Of a stretch of DNA of 64,000 nucleotides, positions 23,096-33,399 are shown in pieces. The position numbers were made by a program, and so were the translations under genes. Source of the DNA: Plumapathes pennacea (lineage: Eukaryota; Cnidaria; Anthozoa; Antipatharia; Myriopathidae); assembly GCA_964036295.1 (NCBI GenBank), contig OZ038462.1:12076440-12140439 (forward strand), given 5' to 3'. The notes beneath the pieces were generated by a model. The model saw only the letters and a list, made by a program, of their open reading frames with translations. It had not been told where the DNA came from and did not search any database. Position 1 is the stretch's first letter, and every line of letters starts with the position of its first letter.

Positions 23096-23440
23096 TATAG
23101 ACACGAGTGTTTTAGTGGAAAATATACCGTGCGTAAAATGCATACGAAACTACATCCGGGACCCGAGTGGCGTATTTTCCATATCCTCACTAGTGAGGAT
23201 ATCGTTGGCATCATTTTCCGCTTTTGCCCGGTTGTTTGTGCAATTTCTCGTAAAACACTCGTGTCTAATATAATAAAAAGAAAATTACACTGCGGCTTGA
23301 AGATATGGATTTTATTTTCTCGTGGTAAAAACAATATTTAACTCACTCGCCAAGCGCTCGTTCATAAAACATTGTTTTTACCACTCGAAAATAAAATTCA
23401 TATCTTCGCGCCGCCGTGTAATATCCTCTATATATTGTAT
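23096..23440 (+). mobile_element. Family B palindromic MITE, copy 2
   Basis: It begins TATAGACACGAGTGTTTTA, contains ATCCTCACTAGTGAGGAT and the hairpin formed by GGTAAAAACAATATTTA and its inverse, and ends GTGTAATATCCTCTATA. It is close to the copy at 59505-59842. The frame across it is a shadow of the repeat. Confidence 0.85.
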
Positions 23441-23669
23441 GACGTTATTTATTCTAACCAGTAAAACAACATTTGTTATTTAGTTGCTCTCATTTGTTCG
23501 TCAAGTAGGGGCCATTTCGAACAGCGACCGCCATCTTGCTGGTATATTCATTAAAATCTTCCTTAGGAAGGGCCTTTTATAGTGCGCCCCCGCGTAGAGA
23601 AACTTTATTGCTCGTTGGGGCAACGCCCCGACGAGCTTAGGATTGCAGACCTTGTCTTTTTCTTCGTCA

Positions 23670-24455
23670 TATTTTAATTTTTTTTCTGGGTTACGAATCA
23701 GCACACGGTGATTGGTTCACATTGCCACGTGATATTGATGACGTGAGGTGACTGCGCGAATAACTTGAGATCTAGTCGATTGAATCGTACGTTAATGGTT
23801 GTGTATAAAGTTATCTGTATGCCATCCAAACTCAATACCGTTTGGCTCTGTGGAACATGCACGAATAAACTAGATTTTAGGGAACGATTTTGGCTTGCGT
23901 TCTCAAGTTCACCGTGATGAGCGAGCAAATACACCGAAATAGTCCTGAACATTGAGTTTGTTAGTCACAAATGATTGAACACACCGTGAACAAAACCGCA
24001 ATAATATTGTAAACAAGTCTCATGTTACATTCCTCGCTTTCAATTTATATTTGTTACAGAGCGCGAATACTCGAAAACCTCATAGAAGAAACGCAGGGAA
24101 GGTTAGCTGATCGTGGCCTCTGATTACAAATAAGTCTTCAAAGTCAAACTGTCAAAATCGACTGTGCATGAAAAGATAAGTCACGCATTACTCTTTTCTT
24201 GCTGGCTAACTTTTCACTCCAAAGCTCAAAATGCAGAGTCGCTCAACCTTTAAGAAGCAAGTTTATGAGTGTTGTAATAACAATTTATACCAATAGGTTT
24301 CATTTGAGCAAGGTGTGAAAAGTCAAGTTATCTATATTGTGTGATATTTTTCTGGTGAGAAACTGAAAGTCTCTTTTGGGAGTTTCGCTCTTGTCCTTAC
24401 TTTCCATTTTAGTTTCTTCTGGTCTCGACCCCACCCAACGAGCTCACTTCACTTC
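23670..24455 (-). mobile_element. Hairpin-ended family A, copy 3
   Basis: It starts TTTTTCTGGGTTACGAATCA and ends in CCAACGAGCTCACTTC. It is homologous along its length to copies 1 and 2. At about 24010-24035 it preserves the unoccupied form of the site that the poly-G element used in copy 1. No intact ORF. Confidence 0.7.
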
Positions 24456-25146
24456 TTGTAATTCTATAATATATTCATATTAATCAGTATTATTTAACAC
24501 GGCTGACATGTAAACCAATCTTTGTATCAGGATGGTTATTTCGTGTCTAAATAAAGATTTATATTCTATTCTCTATAGTTCACGCCGCGACTCGATCCGA
24601 CGCGCCGAGGGTCGCTAACGTAAAAATAGAACATAGTAACAGGTATTATGAGGCAACTGGACAAAATTATCACCATTTTTGTTTTATTGCATTTAGAAAC
24701 TCGAACACCAGCAAATTTATTTTCGAGATGGCTCTAGCCTATGGCGGAGGAAAAAGCTGCCGCCATCCTGGGCTATGGACTCCATGTCGTCAGAGGAGCC
24801 GGAGTTTTGATACAGTGGTCAAGTCGATCGTGCAGGGACTGCCGAGCTACAATCAAATGCAAAAGTAGTTGAGACACTGTGCATATTTTGAGCAATTTAT
24901 CGGCTTTTAAGTTTTGTTGATTTCTTCCCCCCCCCCCCCCCCAAGGGAATAGAAGGGAAGAATGGGTCTTTTTCTGCGAGTGTCTTAACTATCTTGCATT
25001 TGATTATAGGTTTAGCTGGAAATAAAAACACGCTTTAGTCGATCAGGCTGCAGGTCAGTTAACTCCCATTACTGATAACAGCCAGCCCAAACTTGTTGCA
25101 GGATTCAGTTAGAATTTGTTTTCGAAAATTATGAAGTACTGAACTT

Positions 25147-25312
25147 GTGCTGCTTTGAGGTGCAGGGGACAGCGACGAAGTAACGTGTTTTTCGCGGGCA
25201 ACTATCGGTCAGCATTAGATCACATCGGCCAAAACCACCTTTTCCGAGAGGACCTGGAATCTAATTTACGAAGAGTTTCCGAGCGCAACAAGCCGAACTC
25301 ACGCAAACGAGT
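25147..25312 (+). CDS. Possible exon of unknown gene
   Basis: Acceptor GAGGTGCAG and a strong donor GTACGTGATG bracket an open frame that includes NYRSALDHIGQNHLFREDLE and NLRRVSERNKPNSRKR. The middle of it recurs inverted at about 30410-30510, where LDHIGHNHLFREDLESN can be read on the minus strand. Recurrence means it may belong to a duplicated gene or a repeat. No family recognised and no neighbouring exons found. Confidence 0.25.
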
Positions 25313-26685
25313 ACGTGATGGAATGACTATTGTTTTGATCGAAAGACAAACCAGATCTGGTTCGTACGGCCAACGTGTCTCTGATTCACCCCAGTAAGGA
25401 TCACCTTTCATTGTTTAGTCTCTTTATCGGTGTATTTTGCGAGAGCGAGAAAATGACTTGCCGAATGCTGAAACATTTGCCTTTCTTTATCTCGCATTAG
25501 CTTCGATTATGTCACTTGTTTCGCAGCAAAGATATATCATACAGAAATATGCAGAACTTGGCAATTATTGATACCTTTTCTAGATGAAAGCTGATTAAAC
25601 ACTTAATTCTCACTGCATTATGTAGATTATCTTGTCGAAAAGGTTAGGAGAATCTGCATTTTTGATCTAGGGAGAGACTGCTAACTTCTATTTGTTCTCT
25701 TAGAAAGGGACATGTAAAGTGCGAGGGGTAAAGGTTTTACTCATTCTTTCAGCTGTGACAAATGTTTCACTATTGATGCATGTTTTTGAAATTCTACTTT
25801 TTCTGTATGATATGTATAGATATATTTTTGGTTCAAAGTTGGATGCTGTCTATACAGTCAGAAGTTTGTAGGGAAGAGGCATGCAATGACATAAGCTACT
25901 GATAGCTGACTTGTACTAAAATAATTTGTTTTAGATATAACAAGACAGGCCCGTGGCCAGTGCGCTTGTGACGTCATTAGTACAATGAATAGAGACACGC
26001 GGGGTCCCGGGAGAGGAACTTTTGTCGTGCGTTTATATGCAAAAGATATTATAGCCGAGTCAGTTTTTGCACATGACGGATCCAAGAGCTCCCTTTATTT
26101 TTCTTGCCCTCTTTTCTTCTAATTTCGGTCAAACAGATATTCACGAAAAAGTGTATTATAATAATTGAAAGAAAACAATTATCGAAGGCCCCGTAGGAAT
26201 ATTCTTCGTTTGCAACAACCCAGTTTTCATTGCTTTCCGATGCACGTGACAGTACTTGTGTGACGCTTGCTATACAACCTGGCAACCTTGTTGAGTGAAT
26301 TTTCAAGCTGACATGTTTTGTGGAGGAACTGTGTTGTCATTTTGTAATGGGATTGACTGGGGAATACCCGACATCTTAAGTAGCTGTAAGACAGCGTAAT
26401 AGCCTTATCTCATCTTCCCAGCGTGTGCATCATGTTCAAGTAGCTGTAATTGAAAGCTTTCAGACTTAACTCTGTAGCACATTAAAACATGACACTTCCC
26501 ATGATGAAATTACTTCGTATGAAAAAGCCATCTCAGACGTTACTCATCCTACATGTACAAGTCTAATTACTAATATGTTCAAGACTGCTATGCATTAAGC
26601 TTTAACGCAAAATTCTGGGTCGATACGAAATTAATCTCTATCGGAAGCTGCAGACGTTTGAATACCGTGACAACAAAGGCGTGCA

Positions 26686-27090
26686 TCACGGGCTTGTGGA
26701 GCGAACATTACGGCTCGGATAGTCGGATATCAACCTTGAGCTTTTGAAGACTTCGAGGTATTCAGTGACAAATATTCTCGATGTAATCGCCTGCCGATCT
26801 TTCCTGCTTTTGTTAGGGCGGCGTGAGTGAAAGCTAATTAGCTGATGATTCGGGATTCCCCGTTCTATGATATTATGCTCGTGACATTTCATTGACAGAT
26901 CTTGTATCTTAATCTCGCGTGATATTTGCCTCAAACCTATTAGTAATTCAATATCCTCAGACAATAAACAAAGAACCTTTACTGCACGCAAAACGAAGTT
27001 AAACGCCGACTGTTCGTATACGCCGCGCGTTACACAAAGCCGCAGAGTTTCCGACAAAGGGAGACGCTCTGCCCGCAGGGAAAAGTTCAA
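26686..27090 (-). CDS. Unknown basic ORF, diverged relative of the ORF at 27586
   Basis: An open frame of about 134 codons without a clear ATG at its start (begins TTG). It contains VLCLLSEDIELLIGLRQI and RRPNKSRKDRQAITSR. The nucleotide stretch 26740-26820 resembles 27700-27775 and the basic NKSRK segment is shared, so the two frames look like diverged copies. No domain is recognised. It lies inside a family A copy and may be transposon-encoded or decayed. Confidence 0.3.
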   Translation of the reverse strand: MNFSLRAERLPLSETLRLCVTRGVYEQSAFNFVLRAVKVLCLLSEDIELLIGLRQISREIKIQDLSMKCHEHNIIERGIPNHQLISFHSRRPNKSRKDRQAITSRIFVTEYLEVFKSSRLISDYPSRNVRSTSP

Positions 27091-27585
27091 GTTCTATCAA
27101 GTTTCGACTCGTCTTCTACTACTTATTCGATGTTCTTTCACACAAATATTGCTCAGAACACAGATACATTGGTTGAAGCGGTATCTATAATCGAGCATTT
27201 GCAAAACACAACCCTTCGTACTTTACGGGGGTCCCGCTGGTAACACATCAAGCATTTGTGTACGGCTATTTTCAAGTCTTCCGACGCTTAAAAACAATGC
27301 AAGCCAAAATCGCTCTTAAAGTATGGCTTCCGTGCATCCAGAAAGCCAACCGATGATCGTTTTGTTTGGATCAACAACTGAAGGACCGGAATTTTTTTCT
27401 ATATCCCTTGACAGAGAAAACCCATTGTAGTTGGTTCTGTGATTTTGATCTCTGAGTACGTCTGATCTTGCAATGCCTGTTTTTTAACACATTTTAAAAT
27501 ACAAACGTATCTTTAAGCACCTCGGTTACTTTTGGCAATCTTCTTTTTGAGCTTCTAGCTTTCTCGCAGCGATGGTTTATTGATC

Positions 27586-28143
27586 CTAATTTTCTCTTTC
27601 CATTTCCATCTGTTGCTTTTTATTGTTTACATGTTGTTTACATGCACGTTCTCGGAATGCATTAGCATTGTGAAGTACGTAAGCTCGGGTATAACCATGG
27701 ACTTTTGACGACTTTGGGACATTCTTTGAAATGTATTCTTGTATTAGTCGCCTGCTTTTTCTACTCTTGTTCAAAATGCGTGAAAGGTTATTCAAGGGTA
27801 CGTGGCTTGGCTCACGACTTCGTCTTGCAGGACTTCGGTTTTCTTTCACATAAACATTTGTGGGAATACAATAAAACTGAGCGAAGCGAGATCTACCAAC
27901 GGTCACTTTTTCCTCAGCCATTTCCCAATTTTCAAATAACAACGCCATCTGTTCCACTGATTGTTTGACCTTCATGGCACCGAGCCAAAATGTCGCAACA
28001 ACAACATAAATGCACAGCAGAGTGAAATTTTGATCCCAAACAAAAGTCAGATTTTCTGACGCTTTACTTGTATCAGCAAGAATAATACAAAGTAAAAGAA
28101 TACAAAGTACCTTCAAGTTCACCCTCATACTAAACAGTTCCAT
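27586..28143 (-). CDS. Unknown 185-aa protein with N-terminal hydrophobic segment
   Basis: Starts are possible at 28143 (MELFSMRVN) or 28128 (MRVNLKVLCILLLCIILADT). The second gives a textbook signal-peptide-like N-terminus (basic, then Leu/Ile/Cys-rich, then small residues). It is followed by NLTF, a second hydrophobic stretch (LLCIYVVVATFWLGAM), and a long Lys/Arg/Ser-rich tail ending QMEMEREN. No known family is recognised. A broken copy lies at 10675-10995 and a diverged one at 26686-27090, so this is a multi-copy sequence. It could be a gene of an unclassified mobile element or a lineage-specific membrane protein. The frame just upstream (28185-28330, minus) is also open and predicted coiled coil (DIQNLENLKEQAERSRS). 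Confidence 0.4.
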   Translation of the reverse strand: MELFSMRVNLKVLCILLLCIILADTSKASENLTFVWDQNFTLLCIYVVVATFWLGAMKVKQSVEQMALLFENWEMAEEKVTVGRSRFAQFYCIPTNVYVKENRSPARRSREPSHVPLNNLSRILNKSRKSRRLIQEYISKNVPKSSKVHGYTRAYVLHNANAFRERACKQHVNNKKQQMEMEREN

Positions 28144-29699
28144 ATAATCCGCTATCAAGCGCTTGTCAAGAATCGCCGTCTTTACACAGGTTCTCGTCTT
28201 TGTATGTCGAGCGGCTTCGTTCAGCTTGTTCCTTCAAGTTCTCAAGGTTCTGGATGTCAGATTCTTCGTACATTTCTGTACAGTTGTGCATAGTTATGCA
28301 GTTCATTGATAAGTTCATTGCATTTGCTTTCATGGCTTTCAATATGGCTTTTGAGGCTGAACGGACCGACCCAAGCCAAAACCGCTCAATGAAATTTAGT
28401 ATGGGTCTACCGCAGCCGGCGTATGCGTTTGTAAGTAAGATGAGCGGTCCATAAAATAATCCACAGAGCCAACTAAGGCAAGCAACTTGCTGTCTTCAAA
28501 ATGGCGAAACTGCTCGCCCGCCAAGTCACTTGATCACAACGTCATCACAAATCACATGATAATATGAACCAATCACCGCATGCAGATCTCTAACCCAGAA
28601 AAATAAAAAAAAATAAAAAATCGTTGCATTTTAAAGCTTGTGACGTCACAAGCAATGACACAAGTGTTAAATTTATAGCCACATGTATTGACTGTTATTC
28701 CAAAAACATCTCATTTACTTAATATTTAACTCATCCACAGCACTAAATGCAGAGCTGAAACTTTACAGAGATTCTAGTTTTAACATGATCTTCAGATTGC
28801 TGACAGTATTTTCTGTCTCAGAGTGAATCTTGCAAATTTCAAAACTTGGAAGTGAGGCAAGTAGCTTAGGGCAATTATAGCTGATCTCTTTTTTCAAATT
28901 TGAAATAGCTAAAACTTTGGAGCATATAAAATTGCCACAACACTCAAACACAAGTAGTTGCTAATGATTTCTTCTGTTCATGTAAGTGTATGGCAAAAAT
29001 ACGGTAGCAACACAGTCCAGGGTGCACATCAACCTGCAACTGTATTGTTTCATAAGGGTTTGTTTTGTATGTGAAGGTAGGATATTCTAAATTCTGAGTG
29101 AAGAATACTGTAGAAAAGTAGATATCAGAATAGTAATTTCTTTTTCAACAACAATGACTTTGCAGTGCAAAGTCACATGAACCAACAATCAGTGACAAAA
29201 GTCTTGGGACACTCACACAGTTTCAGTGATCTACTATTTCAGTTAAAAGACACCCACCCTCCCCCATTCAATGTTGAAGTGTCCTGAATCTGTTTTTTCA
29301 AACACATGCAACATTGTACTTGAGGGGAAGGGGGAGAATATGTGTTTTGCACCTTTCAGTACACTTAATCAATGACTTGTGTCTGAAATATGTCATTTAT
29401 TGAAAGTGTCCCAAGAACTTTTGTCACTGATTGAAACTTCACCACTCTTAATGAATGCTGCCAAATTTTATAAATAAATGCTACAGAACTGAAGTTTTCA
29501 TGCATACAAGATATTTTATGTACATTCAAATTATTTCTGGCACTCAAAAACTTTTAGGTGATACTTAAGATCACTTAATCTTTGGGTCCTACTCACTGTC
29601 CTATCTTGAATCTAGGGAAGGCAGATTGGAAAAGCCCAGTAGCAACCTCTCCCCCCCCCCCTCCTCCCTTTCTAAACACTTCCTCAGGGATGACAGCAC

Positions 29700-30031
29700 C
29701 CTGGGGGGGGGGGGGGGGGTACTCCCATATATGAGCCATATAGGTATGTGCCGCCCCAAAGGGTATCATTTTCAGCATTTTAGTCTGAAATAGGGTATCG
29801 ATTTTAGCATTTTAGTCTGAAATAGGGTATCGATTTTAGCATTTTAGTCTGAAATAGGGTCGGAGATTTTGATATTTGGTCTGAAATAGGGTCGAAAATT
29901 GCAAATTTTGGTCTAAAATAGGATCGAAAACCGCAAATTTTTGGTCTGAAATAGGGTAAGGGTTTTCAGTCCTGGGCGGCACACTCCCACCCAAAATTTT
30001 GAGGAGTACCCCCCTCCCCCCACCCCCCGGG
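29700..30031. mobile_element. Poly-G-ended element, 8-bp target duplication
   Basis: It starts with about 18 G and ends CCCCCCGGG, flanked by GACAGCAC (29692-29699 and 30032-30039). Inside, TTTAGTCTGAAATAGGGTAT recurs four or more times, so the element contains its own short tandem array. Non-coding. Confidence 0.85.
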
Positions 30032-30645
30032 GACAGCACGTGTTTTGTGGACCCAGCAATCACACCTATGGCACTGGCCTCGTCACCCTCATCCCATGGC
30101 ATGCGGCACAGGCAATGCACATCAAATGCCAAAGTTCTTTTGGGTGCTCGTCTGAAAAAAACGAGAACGGAATCTATGGCAAGATAATGACAACGGTAAA
30201 CTAAAGAGTGCAGCTTTTAGTCTTACTTTGAACTTCGGAAAAACCATTATTTCCCTCAGTTTAATTTGTGCTGGACATGTAACCTTGCGAGTATTTTAAT
30301 TGTACTTGAAATCTTCTTTTCGTAAACGTGTAGTCCGAAGCCTGTAAGTAAAATGAAATAATGGTTTATTAGAAGCAGGACTTGCTATTAATATTCCCGC
30401 GTCGTCATTCGGAGTCCGAAAACAAATCGTGAAGGTTTCGTAAAATTAGATTCCAGGTCCTCTCGGAAAAGGTGGTTGTGGCCGATGTGATCTAATGCTG
30501 ACCGCACAACATGTCCTCGAGGGAAACATTAACGGATACAATGAAATACTATCTGACAATGGCATTCACTGATATAGATAATGTATGCCACTGGCCGCGC
30601 TCATAACCGGCTCAGGGCACTGGGACACGCAAAGCTATAATAATC

Positions 30646-32293
30646 ATGGCGGCCGAATCTTCCCGAGGTCAGTATCGGTTTGGAGCGTTATCTTGTTTGC
30701 CTGGGACAATTTGATGACAGAGCCGTTTTCAGATTATTACTATTACATAAATCCAATAATCGTGACTCTCATACACACATTACTGTATTGTGTAACGCTG
30801 TTTTTAATGGCGATTTCTAACCCGTGTAACCGAAAATTTATCGTAGGTGGTTTGTCTTTTCGTGAAAACGCATCTGAAACCTGGGAGAGTACTTGGATCA
30901 AAATGTTTACACCAACAGTCGCAATTGTACTTATACTTTCTGTTTCATATAGGTAGGGAGCGTAAGCGTAAGAAGAAGGAAGAGTTCGATGAGGTGATGG
31001 AGCAAGCGAAAAGTGTTTTGGCCGATCTTGACGAGAAGAAAAAAGCACAAAAGAGCACAAAAGCAAAAAAGAGAGCAGACACAACCCTTTACTTTTTCAA
31101 AGATCCTCCTGTCACAGGGAGGCCAATAACTCACTGTGAGTACAGGCCAAAAGGAGCCTCAAGAAAAGATCATGGGCAAGACTTTGAAGATTCCTCCAGT
31201 ACTGTTTCGGTTGCAGTGTTTTTATGTGATCTTTTGTCTGTGTAATGGATATTTTATACTGAGTGTTTGAATTACATTATGCTTATGTGTGTAAGTAAAT
31301 GTACAGTAGGGTATACATGTACATAAGTATACATGTGTCAGTGTGCAAAGCAGTTTGTGTTTCTATATTCCTTATTCACAGCAAAAGAGTCACTATTTAT
31401 ATTTATGTCATAGTGCTTTTGATGTGCCTATTTATATGTATATTATATACTTATATTTGCATATTTATTATTTTTTCTTTAGATGATATGACTCATGGTA
31501 ATGATGATAAAGCCACCTCGATGAGCACAGTTTCAGCTGCAAGTATGTCTGTGTAAAATGATACTCTATTTTAGTGGAGGGATACTCAAGTAGTGGCAGT
31601 GATGACAATAAATAACCTTACTTTCTCATTACCTGCATGAAATCCCATATGGTCCAGTGGTTAGGATGCGACGCAATCTTCAGCGTCGAGGCCCGGGTTC
31701 AAGTCCCGGTGTGGGAATTTCCGTCCTCTTCTAACTTCTTCTTCCTCTTCTTCATCTTCTTACAGAGTAAGGACTTTGCATAGGAGCAATACTAAATAAG
31801 TAATGATAAATATATTATGCAATAAATTATTATATTTTATGGCCCAGAGAGTAGCTGCATGTTCATTTCATAAGCAATGAAAGAGTCATTTAAATTAAAA
31901 TTTGTTATAGAAAAACTTAGCCCCCTTTTGACTTACTTAAAGCAGCAGATGTACTCCTCAAAGAGTGGGAGACTAGGAAGGCTCCACTCCATCAGAGATG
32001 GAATAAATGCACAAGCAGTTTAAATGAAAGCCAGGCAGACTGCCACAAAGACCTTTTAAATACTATACTGTCCACCCATGCAGTTGCTGACAGCACTTGT
32101 GACATATGTAATAACAACAATGCTCTTATTTGTTGTCACCATAGCCACAATTATAACGGACTTTGTAGCCCTTGTGATCAAACTGTTCATGAGTTTTTAC
32201 CATTTCTTGACCACAATATAGCTGCTGAATGCTGTTTTAGACCTGCTCCATCCACAGGTTCTTTGGATTGCGATGGAAATTGGGTGACAGTAG
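30646..32293 (+). CDS. Cysteine-cluster protein like the N-terminus of KDZ transposases, gene X (partial)
   Basis: Four exons fit by phase: 30646-30667, 30953-31198, 31483-31542 and 31943-32293 (about 226 aa). Exon 1 is MAAESSR in good context. Exon 2 is a basic helix (RKRKKKEEFDEVMEQAKSVL) followed by YFFKDPPVTGRPITHCEYRP. Exon 4 gives a coil (KEWETRKAPLHQRW) and a Cys/His cluster: CDICNNNNALICC, then GLCSPCDQTVHEFLPFLDHN and CFRPAP. This spacing (C-x2-C...C-x2-C-x3-H...H) resembles the CxC cysteine clusters that precede the KDZ catalytic domain. The exon 4 acceptor is a NAGNAG site. Continuation downstream is unclear; open pieces exist at 32735-33001. The same architecture occurs inverted at 36504-38670. 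No intact KDZ catalytic core was found, so it may be a remnant or a host gene derived from one. Confidence 0.55.
31643..31717 (+). tRNA. tRNA-Glu(UUC)-like gene with enlarged anticodon arm
   Basis: TCCCATATGGTCCAGTGG matches the tRNA-Glu 5' half (acceptor and A box) and GGTTCAAGTCC is a good B box. The acceptor pairs TCCCATA with TGTGGGA (one G-U) and the T stem CCGGG/CCCGG is perfect. The anticodon arm is 3 nt longer than in normal tRNA-Glu: CGACGC / AATCTTCA / GCGTCG, a 6-bp stem with an 8-nt loop holding UUC. Total 75 nt against the usual 72. It lies in intron 3 of gene X. It may be a tRNA pseudogene or tRNA-derived repeat rather than a working tRNA. Confidence 0.6.
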
Positions 32294-33172
32294 GTTATTT
32301 CACCTTTATAATAGTTATCACATATTATAATTACAACTAAATAAATATATTATATTATTATATTACTATGTTATAAAAATTGTTGTAAAACAAAATTGGG
32401 TGGCTATATTTAAAATTTAGATTCCAACCTATTATAACCGTTTTATTCCCGTATATTTTAATCGCCCATAAAAACTGTTTACACTGCAATTTAAGGTCAT
32501 ATCAAGACAGTACATGACATAAATATGATGGAAATAGTAAATAGGTGAAAAATTATACACTTTGCATACATGCATGTTTGACACAGTCGCCATGTGGTAA
32601 ATAATGCTTCACTATTTAATACAAAACCATATTATGGCATTGCTTTTTGCTTGAGTTTATTCCTGTCATATGTTTATTTTTCATGTAAAGCGGTACCTAT
32701 GTAATCTATGTATACCTAATTTTTGCTCAACAGAAGAGGCAGGATTGATTCGGCTAAAAGAGCTGCTTTCCTCACGAATCACGCAGGGAACACTTTTGTA
32801 GTGGCCTGCTTCTGTGAAAAAGGCCTATTCTCGCGCTATGCATTACCAAAACAAAACGTTGTGGGATATGTTATAACCTTCCCCTTGTAGGTCATAAGTG
32901 GGAGGTACGCTGTAGTATCCAAGACAACGGATGTTCTGAGTGGTGAAGCGAGTTCCTACAACCTACAGGAGTTCCTGTCTGCCCTTCCTTTTGATGACTA
33001 GACCAGTAACGGTGGAATGATAATGAGGACCTCGTTATTGGACTATATTTTTTTAAAACATTTTTTTGAAAGCTAAACTAGTGAGAAGCACGCGGTGCGA
33101 ACTTCAGTTGTAAAACTTCTTTAATTCTCCAACACGTTTCGTCTGACTATCGCAGACTTCACCAGGGAGTTT

Positions 33173-33382
33173 TAAGGTGGTGTTACACTGGTCGATTTGC
33201 AACGCCGATTTGCTCCAAACTCACGCAACGGTGTTGCAAGTTTTTGAATCGCTTTCAAAAACTTGCAACGCGTTGCAGCACTGCAAATATCGCGAAAAAT
33301 CGTCCGCAACGCGGTGTTACATCTCAACGATTTTTAGCGCAACATCGCATTGTTGCAAATCGACCAGTGTAACACCACCTTT
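33173..33382. mobile_element. MITE with GGTGGTGTTACACTGGTCG ends
   Basis: AAGGTGGTGTTACACTGGTC at the left and its inverse at the right pair for about 35 bp. Inner blocks around GCAACG also pair. About 210 bp, non-coding. Confidence 0.8.
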
Positions 33383-33399
33383 ACAATAGTTACAAATGA

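Larger units (their letters stand above)
25935..28620 (-). mobile_element. Hairpin-ended family A, copy 4 (longest)
   Basis: The left end resembles copies 1 and 5 (AACAAGAC, GCCAGTGCGCTTGTGACGTC). The right end ACCAATCACCGCATGCAG plus AACCCAGAAAAATAAAA resembles the ends of copies 2, 3 and 5, here followed by an A-rich tail. At 2.7 kb it is the longest copy and encloses two minus-strand open frames. Which protein moves the family is unknown. Confidence 0.5.

Noticed and set aside
23129..23341. 70-aa ORF containing HPGPEWRIFHILTSEDIVGI (also 59536-59844)
   Set aside because: It is the translation of the family B MITE, present in all copies including palindromic parts; no evidence of a real protein.
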